64,000 bases of DNA from Cryptomeria japonica (taxonomy: Eukaryota; Streptophyta; Pinopsida; Cupressales; Cupressaceae): assembly GCF_030272615.1 (NCBI RefSeq), contig NC_081406.1:472492400-472556399 (forward strand), read 5' to 3'. Positions 23,114-34,958 of the stretch are shown here, one piece after another. The translations under genes were made by a program, and so were the position numbers. Under the pieces are notes generated by a model. The model was not told the origin of the DNA and made no database searches. It saw only the letters and a list, made by a program, of their open reading frames with translations. Every line of letters begins with the position of its first letter. Within the stretch, counting starts at the first letter, position 1.

Positions 23114-24328
23114 TGTTAGAATCTCTTATATCAATAATAAACCGGAGGAAAACTAAGAGGGGGGTGAATAAGTTTTCACAGGTTAAATAATTAATGCATA
23201 TTATAAACCATTTACTGAAGTACAATATAAATAGCACATAGAAAAATAAACCATGACAGCATAGAACACACAACACCAATATTTTTGACATGGAAAACTC
23301 GGTAAAGGGAAAAACCACGGTGGGAAACCCTACCCACAATCAAATAATACTTCTGCAATAGTATGTGAAATAATTACAATGGGGATTGCACTTGCAATGA
23401 AGCCAACCACCTAGAGCTCACTGCTCATCACAAAAATAAGTATCACTGACTTACATAAACATCGAACTACAATCCGGAGAAAGTGAACTATGAAAATAGC
23501 ATCTCCTAATGCTTGATGCAGTTCCTGTTAAGCACGGATGTCTTCCCTGCAACTCTAAATCCTTGACACCCTTTGTTGAATGATATATCTCTATTTTCAC
23601 AATTACCTTTCTCTGATAATGCAAACATAACCATCAACACCCAAATTACAAGAATAAGTCACCTATAAATACAAATCATCAACCTTGATAACAAGGTTGT
23701 TTAACCCTAAACCCATAAACCCATAATTACAAAAATTACATCACACGATACCACCAGACCAATATTATGATTTACATTACATAGCATGGACCTAATACAA
23801 ATTCCCAATCAATTATATCCACCAGAAATTCTGCTAAGACCAATATCAACACATTTCACCAACCGGTAGAAACCATCTGTGCAATAACACGGAATAACCA
23901 ATCGGATCCAAATAGGATCACCAAATCATCACGCTAGCCAATGCGAAGCCACCAAACAATTAGGAAATGATCAAGAACACCTTTAGCATGTTAGGAACTA
24001 TTTCAGTAAGTTGGACCAAAGTCACTTAACCAATTCATCGAATAAAGCCAATTGGTACCAGGAATACCAACCGGTAAACCAAAATATAAGTGATAGCTTT
24101 CAGAGAACCAAATCATGAACCAACTAAATGTGACAAGCATATAACTATCTTGAATAACCATCAAAAATTAAAACAACCAATCTGATCATACCGGATCAAA
24201 ATCAGGCCAAAACCAAGTCCAACTGGGACTAGTCAAACCGAGATAGTAGAAACCAATCGGGAAAGAACCATATCCAACTGGAGCACAATGTTGAAATAAA
24301 TGACAACACATAATCAATATTGCCAACA
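23114..24328 (-). repeat. 5' LTR of Copia element A
   Basis: 1,215 bp. On the coding strand it starts TGTTGGCAATATTGATTATG at 24328 and ends TTCTAACA at 23114. A TATA-like box TATTTATAG (complement of 23664-23672) follows AAGGTTGATGATTTG, the same context as in element B. A GTGGG...CCCAC hairpin region and a C-run lie near the end. Confidence 0.9.
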
Positions 24329-24333
24329 AACAC

Positions 24334-25844
24334 ACTTTTGACCCCAAGTGAGTGATTTGTTTAAAATAAACATGCATCATCAAGCAAGGAAGAGGTTCTA
24401 TTGATGGATACACACCTCTTGCATAAGAGAGAATCCTTGAGCAAACAAACAATTTCACACAAGAAATGAATAGTAACATAAGAAAATATCACCCAACCAA
24501 GGAAAAGTGGGTCCTTCAAAAGGATAAGAGATATCTAAAAAAAGAGTCCTTTCCCCCAAGCATGAATGACAAATAGAAGGATTACAGGCCTTCTAAGGAG
24601 AGATTATGCATAAAAGATGTATCATTTTAAGAAAATAATAAGTCCTAACCAAGGAACGCATACTCGCATGAAGGATAATTCAATGTGAGAAAGGACATCA
24701 AGTTATGAAAGATACAACTCAATAAAGAAAAAGTGAATCCATAGAAATAAGGAGGAGATGGAATCCTTGCCCCACAAGCATGAAGGATGAGGGCAAAGAG
24801 GATTGCACATATTCACTAAGGGTAGTTCATTCATAAGAAGAGGTACCAATGCAAACAAAGAATAAGTCCAACTAAGGGACATATATGTACTCGCATGGAG
24901 GACAACTCTATGTAAGAAATTACCTCAAGTTATGAAAAATACCACTCATAGGAAGAGGAAATCTTGGAAAAGGAGAGAAAATGGAAAGGAAGGAAGACTA
25001 TTATGTTGTTGTCCAAATATTATTGGAATTCAACTTCCATAACCACACATGACAAAGAGCCCCCAAATAAAGATAAACTATCAATGTCATAAGGTGAGGA
25101 GAAAAATAATAGGTAGAGAAGAGTGCAAAGGCACATCTAGTATACTAAGAAAATGTATAAGATCAATTGTAAGAGTGATATGGGCTTTGATCATATTGGT
25201 ATTGAACAAATTCTTTAAAAGCTTTACAATCTCCAAGAGAATGAGAATAGCTATGATAAAAGAGACAATACACATCACCACCTTTGCTCTTGCAATTATT
25301 GTTATACCTTATAAAAGGAAAAATGACATTCTTTATTGCACATATGGATGTCATTGTTGTCATTAATGTCAAACCTTTGTTGTTGTCGATCTAGATATAT
25401 GTATATATGTTCAACCACTACATGGTGTATCTGGTTATTAGTCTAGATGCTTGTTTCTATGTGTCTATGTTATAGAATTAATTGTGGATTCATGTTATAC
25501 GGATAAAATGAAGTCATGTGATGATTTCGTCTATTTCCAGATTTTTGGTGTTCCTTATCTAGTTTGGAAGTAATTCTATTATCTTTTGTGTTTGCTCTGG
25601 TGAAACCTATTGTGGTCTGGAATGAATGTGTTATCATTTTTTTTGGCTATGTCACAAAAATAGGATAACCCCTACAAATTTTCATCCAAATTCATAATCT
25701 ACCTACTCTAAGCACATTTTCCAAGGCAAATTTTTGCTTCCTTGGTATTACTAGGATTCTAATGGTGGTCACTTCAATCCTATTTTAAGTCACTGATTTG
25801 CAAAATTAATAAAAAAAAAATTTTGGAGATTTTTTATTAAATCT
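24334..25844. other. Non-coding flank with a diverged tandem repeat
   Basis: Continuation of the DNA left of 17358. About 24530-25087 contains at least two diverged copies of a unit of about 223 bp. Landmarks occur in the same order in both: 'ACTCGCATG-AGGA-AA' then 'CATCAAGTTATGAAA', and 'CCCC-CAAGCATGAA'. About 25087-25372 holds a gypsy gag scrap. The remainder is AT-rich with nothing recognised. Confidence 0.45.
25087..25372 (-). pseudogene. gag: Gypsy gag zinc-finger scrap
   Basis: The minus strand encodes VYCLFYHSYSHSLGDCKAFK. This resembles the gypsy Gag signature C-x(2-3)-H-x(3)-G/S-H-x(4)-C followed by Lys-rich helix starts. The flanks are degenerate and no other gag block is visible. 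Short and therefore tentative. Confidence 0.4.
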
Positions 25845-26067
25845 GGTGCAAAATTGGATTCTAACACCAATTTTACACTTGTTCTATGTCCTCAAGTGCA
25901 ATTTGAACTTATAACTCTAAATTACACCTTTTCAGGGTTTTAGGTATAAATCAAACTTGTAAGTTGAATCACACCTATTTTAGGAGTTATCATGACATGT
26001 GCATTTCAGAGTTGTAAACCTGAAATACACATCTTAGTGCATTTTGGGTTTACGACTCTGAAATGCA
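25845..26067. repeat. Palindromic repeat cluster 1 (five units)
   Basis: Imperfect palindromes lie at 25845-25878, 25896-25927, 25942-25976, 25997-26032 and 26038-26067, with starts 41-55 bases apart. The fourth pairs 14 of 18 bases per arm (left ATGTGCATTTCAG, right CTGAAATACACAT). Arm consensus is GTGTANATTNGGTTT left and AAACCNAATNTACAC right. Most mismatches are C/T or G/A, as expected for a decaying perfect palindrome. The same units recur at 41263-41796. Confidence 0.72.
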
Positions 26068-26182
26068 TTATTTATTTTGTATGATTTCATATTTATTGCT
26101 AAGTGTTTGAAACCTTTTGGGTTTTTTCTTGCTTTTTATTTCCCCTTGTTATGTTATTTTTATTATTTCTTGTTGTGCTTAT

Positions 26183-27369
26183 TGTTGGAGATTGTTGGTC
26201 ATTGCTACTTCTAGGATATGTTGTTGTCATTGATGTCAACATATTCCTGTGATTTGCTCTGGTGTGTTTGGGAAGATCTTATGATCCGGTTTTGCAGTTT
26301 TGTTTTTCTAATCACTGTTTTGCAGAGTTCAGTATATTCTAGTGTGATCAAATCTTATGTTGTAATTTTGGGGTATTGCTTGGAATTTTCTTGTGTATCT
26401 TCTTTTTGGATGGATCATGATTTGGTGCTCTACAAGTTATCTTTCTTTGTGACAGTTGCTGATTAGTTTTGTTCTTGAGCTTTCAGACGTTAACAGATGA
26501 AGATTTGATAAGTGGTGTTGGCACAGTTGTTCCTAATGATTCTTATGTGTTTGTTGGTGTTTCCTAGTCATGTCCTATTTGTTTTGGTGATCTGCATTGA
26601 TCGTTGTGCGAGTTTTTGGTGGTTTTAATGAACCAGTGATGATTTTCGTGTTATGCGGTATTTCTGATGGTATAGCGTGTTGTGGTTGATCTTGGCGTGA
26701 TTTCCGGTGGAGTTGAGAATTTTGGAATTTGATTTAGGTCCATGTTATGTCATGTAAATAATTATATTGGTCTGATGGTTGATCTTTGTATCATGTGATG
26801 TAATTATGAGATGAGGGTTTAGCCAACCTTCTTGTCAAGGTTGATGATTTATATATATAGGTGATATTATCATGTAATTTAGGAGTTGTGGTTGTGTCTG
26901 CATTATTAGAGAGTGGTATATGTGTGATAAAGTGATTCATTTTTTAGTTTTGTGATTGAGGAGAGATTGGTGTTGCTAGGTAGACAATTGTGCTTAACCG
27001 AAACTATAATCAGGCATTTGGAGATGGTATTCTTTTAGTTCATCTCTTCCAGATTGTAGTCCAGATCTTATTGTAATTTAGTAAGACTTCCTTGAGGGTT
27101 GTAACCTTCCAGGCATATATCTTTTGAGTAGTGAGCTCTAGGTAGTGTGCCTGAATGCATGTACATTCCCCATTATAATATTTTCACATACTACTATAGA
27201 GTATCATTTTATTCCACGTCAAAATCTTGGTGTTATATGTTATGATTTTGGTTTTCTTATCTTTGTTGTTACTGCAATTTATCAGATATGTTTTTGTGAT
27301 TAAGTTTGTTGATCCGGTGAAGAATGATTCACCCCTCCTCTCAGTCTTCCTTTTTTGTTGCTGCTAACA
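26183..27369 (+). repeat. 5' LTR of Copia element B
   Basis: 1,187 bp. TATA box TATATATAG at 26852-26860. It lacks about 45 bases that the 3' LTR keeps (the GTGGGTAGGTTCCCAC block), so sequence jumps from TATCATTTTATT to CCACGTCAAAATC near 27205. Ends GCTAACA. Confidence 0.92.
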
Positions 27370-27371
27370 AT

Positions 27372-27383
27372 TGGTATTAGACC
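27372..27383 (+). promoter_or_regulatory. Primer-binding site, Copia element B
   Basis: TGGTATTAGACC two bases after the LTR end, a mutated form of the tRNA-iMet complement TGGTATCAGAGC. Confidence 0.8.
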
Positions 27384-27425
27384 TTGATCCTCCAATAGAA
27401 GCTTAACCACTTAAGGAGATCTGAG

Positions 27426-28260
27426 ATGGAAGCTCAAGGTGTTATCTTTAAGGACAATTTGAGGTTTGATGGAAGTGCACTTGAAATGTCTTGGTGAAGA
27501 TTACTGAAAGAATACAAAGAATGTCTATTCTTCTCCTCCGAATGGACCTACTCCTGATGAGATCAAGGAAGTTGAGAATAATATTAGAGTATAGGAAGAA
27601 TTGCTTAGTGCCCTAACTAATTCTGAAATAACAAATGTAACGGGACTTCAGACCACACATGAGATCTAGGAAAAGCTTGAGATCCTGTATGAAGGTGATA
27701 AACAAGTAAAAGTTGCTAAGTTGCAGAATTTGAAAGGAAAGTATGAGACATTGAAGATGGGAGATGATGAGAACATACACTCTTTTAAGGTTAAGGTGAA
27801 TGATCTAGTCCTAGGTATTAGATGTGCTGGTGGAACCCTTGAAGAAGATGAAATAGTTGCTAAGGTGCTGATTTCTTTGCCTCCTACTTATAAACATAAG
27901 ATTGTTGTTATTGATGAGATCCAGAGTGTGACTACAATGACAAGAGATATGCTGGTTGGAAATATTGTTGCATTTGAGCTAAGCAAATTTGGAGAATCGC
28001 ATGGAAAGTCTAAGACAACATTTAGAGCATCGGCATCTATATCTGGTAAGTAGAAGTATGATCCTGATGAGTGTAGAATATCCAAATATGAAAGAGAGAG
28101 AAGAGAGATGGAAGAGCAATAAAGAGAGCTAGATGAGCTTGAAGCATTGATTGCCTGGAGATTTCCTAAATGAGACGGTAAGTATGATGGAAAACTACCT
28201 CTAAAATGTTTCTCTTGTAATAAGATAGGACATTTTTCTTTTATATGCTTGGAAAGAATG
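27426..28260 (+). pseudogene. gag: Gag, Copia element B
   Basis: Starts at ATG 27426. A stop (TGA) and a frameshift occur within the first 30 codons. From about 27500 the frame is shared with the rest of pol. UBN2-type Gag core: YETLKMGDDENIHSFKVKVN and LPPTYKHKIVVIDE, matching element A. One CCHC knuckle, CFSCNKIGHFSFIC, lies at about 28207-28248. Stops TAG 28051, TAA about 28119 and TGA about 28171 break it. Confidence 0.82.
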
Positions 28261-28860
28261 GCTAAGTATGATAGGCATGATAAGTTTGACAAACATGATA
28301 GGAATGATAGATATGAGAAGCATGACAAGTATGAAAATCCCTACAAGCCTAACCGAAAGTATAGGAATCAGAAGAAATTTTATTATGTTGCTAATGAAGG
28401 TATTATAGATGAAGAATTAGAAGGAGATGAAGTTGCATTCCTTTACATTAAGGAAGGTGGACCTATACCTGTTGATTCTACAAACTGTACTATTGAAGAG
28501 AAAGCTTTAGCTACTAAACTTGAAGAGAAGGATGAATGGGTAATTGACAGTGGTTTTTCACATCATATGACTGGTGATAAAAGAAAATTTTTGAGTATCG
28601 AAATATATGATGGTGGAATAGTTAGAATTAGAGATGACAAAGCTTGTGTGATCCATGGGAGAGGTTTTATTTATTTTGATGGTAAGCATAATATTGATGA
28701 TGTCTTGTATGTTGAAGGTTTGAAGCATAATCTTTTGAGTGTTGGATAGATGGCGGATAAAGGTTATGATCTATAATTCAAGGATGGAAAATGCAAGACC
28801 CTAAATGCCTCTGGTATAGAGATTGCATCTAGAACTAAGACTGAAGATAATATTTTTCAT
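28261..28860 (+). pseudogene. pol: Protease region, Copia element B
   Basis: It opens with a charged repeat-like stretch of Asp, Lys, Arg, His and Tyr (28264-28350). An acidic linker follows, then the retropepsin core WVIDSGFSHHMTGDK (about 28537-28581). The catalytic Asp is present, and the usual Cys is Phe. It ends with VEGLKHNLLSVG and TAG 28747, where Gln is expected before Met. Confidence 0.8.
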
Positions 28861-29868
28861 TTGAATGCCTGTGATAAAATTTATTTGATTGCTTATATTG
28901 ATGAGAGTTGGTTGTGGCATAGGAGAATGTATCATGTAAATTTTGATTCAATGATTAAGATAAATTCTACACATATTGTTAGAGATCTGCCTAAGATCGT
29001 CAAGCTTGCTAATCTGGTATGTAAGGAATGTCAGTTGGGTAAGGAAACAAGGATTTCTTTCAAGAGCAAACAATATACATTAGATGGATTACTAGATCTT
29101 GTGCATACTGACCTATGTGGACCTACAAATGTTAGAAGTGTGCAGGGTGATAGATATTTCATGTTGCTAATTGATGATTATTTCAGGATGATGTGGGTTG
29201 TTTTTTTTTTTAAGGAGAAACCAAAAGCATTGGACAAATTCAAGATATTCAAAGATAAGGTGGAGACTGAGTCTAGTTTGAAGGTAAAGTGTCTGAGATC
29301 TGATAGAGGTGGATAATTTTGTTCTAATGAGTTCAATTCATTCTATGAGAAGTATGGAATTAGAAGACAATTATCTGCTCCTAGAAACCTTCAGTAGAAT
29401 GGAATTGTTGAAAGGAAGAACATAACTATCTTGGATGTTGCAAGGACTATGCTGATTGAAGGTAATGTTCCGAAGATCTACTGGAGAGAATCTATTTGCA
29501 CTATTGTTTACACATTCAATAGAGTTCATATTAAAGGTGATAACGGTAAGACATCTTATGAGCTATGGTTTGGTCATGTTCCTACTATGAGATATTTCAG
29601 AGTATTTAGTAGCAAATTTTATATCAAGAGAGATGAGGATATAGGAAAGTTTGATGCTAGAAGTGATGAAGGAATTTTCTTGGTATATTCTATAAAGATA
29701 AAATCCTACTGGTACTACAACAAGAGACTAAGAAAGATAGTGGAGAGTGAAAATATGAATGTGGATGAGAACCTTGGGAAAGAGATCAGAGCATGTGGAT
29801 ATGATTATGGACAACATATTTTTCTAGCCATGTTTAGACTAAAGAACCTAAGCAGAATGATCGGGTAG
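28861..29868 (+). pseudogene. pol: Integrase, Copia element B
   Basis: HHCC domain: LWHRRMYHVNF ... VCKECQLGK. First Asp kept (HTDLCGP). Second Asp in RSDRGG, followed by TAA 29314 where Glu is expected. TAG 29395 replaces a Gln before NGIVERKN, which keeps the catalytic Glu. C-terminal part GKTSYELWFGH ... SDEGIFLVYSIK. Catalytic residues are intact, but stops and a phenylalanine-run expansion (VVFFFKEK) show decay. Confidence 0.84.
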
Positions 29869-30099
29869 AGATAGTTAACTTAGATGTTACTGTTGTCAAT
29901 GAAGAAGTGCAGGAACCTAAAAAATTAGAACAACCAGAAGACTCCAAAGTATGTAAGATTGAATCATTCTAATAATCAAATTATTAGTGATAAGAATAAA
30001 GGTATGATGACTAGAAGAAGGTTAGTTGCTAAAGAAGTATGTTTGATTTCTAAAATTGAAACTAAAGATGTTGTTGAAGCTTGTAAAGATGAAAATTAG

Positions 30100-30770
30100 A
30101 TGAGAGATATGGAAGAAGAATTAGATCAAATTGAAAAGAATAATACATGGGAGCTTGTGCCTAGACCTAAGAATAAGAATGTTATTGGTACTAAATGGGT
30201 ATTCAGGAACAAATTGAATGAAGTTCGTGAAGTTGTCAAAAATAAAGCTAGACTAGTTTGCAAAGGATATTCTCATAAAGAAGGAACTAATTATGAGGAG
30301 ACTTTTGCTCTGGTGGCCAGACTTGAAGCTGTTAGACTGTTGCTTGAATATGTTGCTTATAAAGATTTTAAGGTATATCAAATGGATGTCAAATCTGCCT
30401 TTTTGAATGGTGATCTTGAGGAAGAAGCCTACATTGAGCAACCTGATGGATTTTCATTGTCAGATGATAGAGACATGGTATGTAAACTAAAGAAAGCTCT
30501 TTATGGATTGAAGCAAGCCCCTAGAGCCTGGTATGCTAGACTAGATAAGTATTTATTGAAATTGGGATTTAGTAAAGGTGTTGTTGATAGTGATCTGTAC
30601 TTTAAGATTGATAATGATAACATCCTGATTGTTGAAGTCTTTGTTGATGATATTATCTTTGGAGGTGATGATGACTTAAGTATGAAGTTTGTCAGTGATA
30701 TGAAGAAATAATTTAAGATGTCTATGATTGGTGAGATGAAATTTTTCTTAGGTTTGTAGATTTCACATAC
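30100..30770 (+). pseudogene. pol: Reverse transcriptase, Copia element B
   Basis: Blocks in order: [66 protein letters not shown] and the catalytic FVDD (30640-30651) in [12 protein letters not shown]. This is one of the better preserved RT copies. Open for 203 codons before TAA 30709. TAG about 30757 replaces Gln in the FLGLQI block. Confidence 0.88.
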
Positions 30771-30838
30771 TGGAAAACGTATATTTATATTTCAAAATAA
30801 GTATGTGAAGGAATTGCTAAAGAAGTGATGACTCCAAA

Positions 30839-31584
30839 CTGGTTGGAACTCCTATTGTGGCTGGCTATAAATTGTCTAAGAATGATGAATCTCTGAAAGC
30901 TAATCAGAGTTTGTATATATTTATGGTTGGTGGACTGTTATATCTTACTCAAACTAGGTCGGACATTTTGCATGTTGTGTGCATGGCTACTAGATATCAA
31001 GTTGATCTGAAAGAGAGTCACGTCACTGTTGTTAAGAAGATATTCAAATACTTGAAAGGAATTATGGATTATGGTTTGTGGTATCCAAGGAATGATGATT
31101 TCATGCTATGTGCTTATATTGATGTTGATTAGGTTGATGATGTTGATGGCAGGAAGAGCACTACCAGTAGAGCATTCTTTTTGGGAAATAAATTAGTTTC
31201 ATGGGCTAGTAAGAAAGAAAATTCGGTGTCCTTATCTACTGTTGAAGTTGAGTACATTGATGTTGCTAGTAATTACACTCAGGTAGTTTGGATGAAGCAA
31301 AGGTTGAAAGATATCAAAGTTATCTATGATGAGCCTACTATCATAGGCTATGATAATTATAGTGTTATAACATGTGAAAGAATCTAGTGCAACATTCAAA
31401 GACTAAACATGTGTCAATCAAATATCATTACTAGAGACAAGAAGTCAGTGAAGAGAAGGTGAAGTTGAAGTATGTATCTACAAACAAACAATTAGCTAAT
31501 ATTTTTACGAAGCCTTTGTTTGTAGATGCATTTATCTATTTGAGAGACAAGTTAGGGATATCTACCCCTCCTACTGAGAACTAG
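30839..31584 (+). pseudogene. pol: RNase H, Copia element B
   Basis: In the frame next to RT. It retains LYLTQTRSDILHVV, GRKSTTSRAFFLG, VSLSTVEVEYIDVA (Glu block) and EPTIIGYDNYSVI (late Asp block, CDN changed to YDN). TAG about 31130 replaces Trp in the ADW-type first Asp block. The tail IFTKPLF precedes the final TAG 31582-31584. Confidence 0.8.
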
Positions 31585-31856
31585 ATGCATTGAGTTGCAT
31601 CAATTTGATGGACTTCAAAGCCTTATATGTTTATCTGAATTGATGAATTGGTATTGCTCCTCTAGTGGAGTAGTTTGTGTTTTAGGGGAAGAGAGAGTTT
31701 TCTTTTCTATTTTCAGATCTTTCGCATTGTTGTCAAAGGGGCAGAGAGATCATGTGAAAAACTACTTATATGTCTTGATCTTAGGGGGAGTTTGTTGGAG
31801 ATATCTTCTTTTTTTGCATTGATTGTTTTTCACATTCACATGTTGCCATCAATACC

Positions 31857-31867
31857 AAAGGGGGAGA
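31857..31867 (+). promoter_or_regulatory. Polypurine tract, Copia element B
   Basis: AAAGGGGGAGA directly before the 3' LTR. It is preceded by TTGCCATCAATA (31843-31854), complementary to CATTGATGTCAA inside the LTR (31914-31925). An upstream PPT-like copy is GTCAAAGGGGCAGAGA (about 31732-31747). Confidence 0.88.
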
Positions 31868-31868
31868 T

Positions 31869-33115
31869 TGTTGGAGATTGTTGGTTATTGTTTCTGTTAG
31901 GATATGTTGTTGTCATTGATGTCAACATATTCCTATGATTTTCTCTCATGTATTTGGGAATATTTTATGATCCGGTTTTGCAGTTTTGTTTTGTTGATAA
32001 CTGTTTTGCAGAGTTCAATATATCCTTTGGTATATTCTAGTGTGATCAGATCTTGTGCTGTGATTTTGGTATAATTCTTGGAATGGTCTTGTGTATCTTC
32101 ATTTCATATGGATCATGATTTGGTGCTCTGCAATTTATCTTTCTTCATGATAGTTGTTGATTAGTTGTGCTCATGAGCTTTCAGACATTGGCGGATGAAG
32201 ATTTGATAAGTGGTGTTGGCACAGTTGTTCCTGATGATTCTAATGTGCTTGTTGGTGTTTCCTAGTCATGTCCTATTTGTTTTGGTGATCTGCATTGATC
32301 GTTGTGTGAGTTTTTGGTGGTTTTAATAATCGGTGATGATTTTCGTGTTATGCAGTATTTCTGATGGTATAGTGTGTTGCGGTTGATCTTGGTGTAATTT
32401 CCAGTGGATTTAAGCATTTGAGAATTTTATTAAGGTCCATGTTTTATAATTTAAATAATTATATTTATTTGGTGGTTGATCTTTGTATCGTGTGATGTAA
32501 TTTTGTAATTATGAGATGAGGGTTTAGCCGACCTTGTTGCCAAGGTTGATGATTTGTATATATAGGTGATATTGTCATGTAATTTAAGAGTTGTGGTTGT
32601 GTCTACATTATTAGAGAGTGGTATATGTTGGATCAAGTGATTCATCTTTCAATGTTGTGATTAAGGAGAGATTGGTGTTGCTGGGCAGACAACTATGCTT
32701 AATCGAAACTCTAATCAGGCATTTGGAGATGCTATTCTTCAAGTTCATCTCTTCCAGATTGTAGTATGAATCTTGTTGTAAGTCAATGAGACTTCCCTAA
32801 GTGTTGTAGCCTTCTGGGAGAATATCTTTTGAGTGGTGAAATCTAGGCAGTGTACCTGAATGCATGTGCATTCCCCATTGTAATATTTTCACATACTACT
32901 GCATAGTATCATCTTACTGTGGGTAGGTTCCCACTGTGGTTTTTCCCTTAACCAGGTTTTCCATGTCAAAATCTTGGTTTTGTGCGTGTGCTTTCAATTT
33001 GCTTATCTTTGTTGTTACTGTAGTTTAACAGATTTGTTTTTGTGATTAAGTTTGTTGATCCGGTGAAGACTGGTTCACCCCCCCTCTCACTCTTCCTTCT
33101 TTGTTGTTGCTAACA
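31869..33115 (+). repeat. 3' LTR of Copia element B
   Basis: 1,247 bp. TATATATAG at 32557-32565. Complete GTGGGTAGGTTCCCACTGTG block at about 32919. GTTCACCCCCCC near the end. Ends GCTAACA, then CTTAT. Confidence 0.92.
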
Positions 33116-33345
33116 CTTATCTCCTATGTGCCCTAGTGTCATTTCCTACCTCCATTCTAGTTCGTTGGGAAGATTTGGAGTCGTATTTTTAGCTTCTATC
33201 ATTTTTCCTATTAATTTTTCATTTCTTCTATCTTCATTTTCACTTTGATTTTTTGTTCCTTTTCTCTTCCCTTAGTTTTTTTACTTGTTTCATATTGTTT
33301 CTTAGTGTTGGCCAAATTCGTATACCCAAAAAACACTGAGCTTCC

Positions 33346-34894
33346 TGTTGGCAATATTGCATTATAACAAACAATGAAAGATTGTTGGCATTTCATAAGG
33401 ATATTGAGAAGGTTGTTGATGATTATGGATATAACTGATTAAGGATGTTTGTTGTCTTGATATTATTATTTTGTCATTAATGTCAAGAAATTGATTTTCT
33501 AATTCAGTATGATGTTTCCATATCTTGAGAAGTACGATATGAAGAATAGAAAGATGTCGGTAAAAGACACAGGAAAGAATATGATGAATAAGGGGATGAA
33601 TAAGGTATTCAATGGGCAACTAGTACCGAGTCAGACAATGATGAGATCATGATGTTTTAGATTGTTTTAACATCATACATATGTTGTAAATTGTAAAGGT
33701 TAATACTATACTATGTTATCAAGCAAAGAACCTAGTCGGTAAACCCTAAGGAACCTATTCGGTAAACCCTAAGGTTATCGCTATCGGTTAATGAAGGCGA
33801 AATGTCTATTGAGTAAAGTTTAGTATTCACCGAGTTGTTACCAAGTTGTAACTGAGCTATAACAGAATGCATTAAATGTTTGCATGCGTTATTTAATGAA
33901 GGAAGCTGATGAGCTGGAACTGATGAAATGATTGGTGAGCCATGGATGAAGTTTGTTAACGAATCTAAGGCAATGGAAAGTTGACATGAAGATCTACAGC
34001 GTAGATTGAACCGCAATACCCTGGCACAAGTTCCAAGAAATGTATGCAAGTTCCTAGGTGGGGTAAAACGTTTTCAGATCAAAAGATGCATTGAACCTGG
34101 ACAAGATCGAAGATCTGATGGCTATGATTGATCATGGGAAATGTGATCAAGGAGATTAAGCGGTTACCTAATTGTTTATAAATAGGAAACTATTGATAAA
34201 CAATGTATGCGGGCAAGTGTATGCACAGGGATGCTACATAGTGATTACCGAGCACAAAAGCTTGAAGACCTGTTAGAATAACAGAGTATAGAAGCCCAGC
34301 AGATAGACAAGATTAGTTCTATGTCTAGATTGTATTGAACAAATAGGAATCTGCTTTAGAATTTTAGATGTGAAGTTGTAGATAGATTTTATTACTGTTA
34401 TTTTGTGAAAGTGACAGAAAATATCTTAACCGAGTGGACTTAACAGTCTTATTTGTAAAACCCTCTAGCAAGGTGACATTCTGATTGAGTGTTTGAAATC
34501 CTTTAACAAGGTCACTTCTAACAAGGTGAAGATCCTAACAGATCTGAGGGAAATCCCTTAACCGGGTCACATCTACCAATGTGTTTGTAATATTTAACAG
34601 GATTTGCTTTTAACCGAGCATACTCTAGAAGAGTATATTTCTTAGTGGGTCTGAAATCCCACAGTGGTTTTTCCCTATTTGGGTTTCCATGTTAAATCTG
34701 GTGTTATGAGGTTCATGATGTTTATATGCTTTTGAGTTTGCATGTTTGACAGTTTTGGTTATATTACTGAAATATATGTTACCGAGGTTGAAACTGATGT
34801 TTTTATGAAGGATTAAGTTTGTATGATTCACCCCCCCCCACTCTCATCTTGTTGGCTATTGGATATGTACTTATATTAAGTATCACAACTATCA
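33346..34894 (+). repeat. 5' LTR of Copia element C
   Basis: 1,549 bp. TATA box TATAAATAG at 34177-34185. Repeated 'TAACCGGGTCAC / TAACAAGGTCAC' words at 34430-34620. GTGGTTTTTCCC block and C-run near the end. Ends AACTATCA. Confidence 0.94.
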
Positions 34895-34896
34895 AT

Positions 34897-34908
34897 TGGT
34901 ATCAGAGC
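34897..34908 (+). promoter_or_regulatory. Primer-binding site, Copia element C
   Basis: TGGTATCAGAGC, exact tRNA-iMet type, two bases after the LTR. Confidence 0.9.
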
Positions 34909-34958
34909 TTTGGACTCTAGAAGGAAAGTTTAAAGGCACTTGAGTTAAAGATCCAAAG

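Larger units (their letters stand above)
17358..24328 (-). mobile_element. Full-length Copia element A (minus strand)
   Basis: This is a 6,971-bp LTR retrotransposon. LTRs lie at 23114-24328 (5') and 17358-18548 (3'). Both run TGTTGG...CTAACA on the coding strand. A perfect 5-bp target duplication AACAC flanks it (17353-17357 and 24329-24333). In coding order it has PBS, gag with one CCHC knuckle, protease, integrase, RT, RNase H and PPT. RT blocks ([31 protein letters not shown]) resemble the Sire lineage. All genes are broken. The RT catalytic box lacks one codon and the first integrase Asp is Asn. The LTRs differ at roughly one base in eight over the first 160 bases by eye, so it is old. 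Confidence 0.93.
26183..33115 (+). mobile_element. Full-length Copia element B (plus strand)
   Basis: 6,933 bp with LTRs 26183-27369 and 31869-33115, both TGTTGGAG...CTAACA. A perfect target duplication CTTAT flanks it (26178-26182, 33116-33120). Order is LTR, PBS, gag, protease, integrase, RT, RNase H, PPT, LTR. One plus frame spans about 27500-30770 with at least a dozen stops, mostly TAG. RNase H lies in the next frame. The proteins align well with element A. The two share LTR landmarks (AAGGTTGATGATTTG before the TATA box), so they are sister families. RT reads as Sire-like. The LTRs are clearly diverged by eye (about 10% in the first 200 bases). Confidence 0.94.

Noticed and set aside
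27888-28328. Minus-strand 146-codon ORF rich in Ser/Leu
   Set aside because: Shadow of element B gag/protease on the other strand. The plus strand carries the CCHC knuckle.
31595-31938. Env-like ORF after pol in element B
   Set aside because: Short overlapping hydrophobic frames crossing the PPT into the LTR. No signal peptide with a downstream ectodomain.
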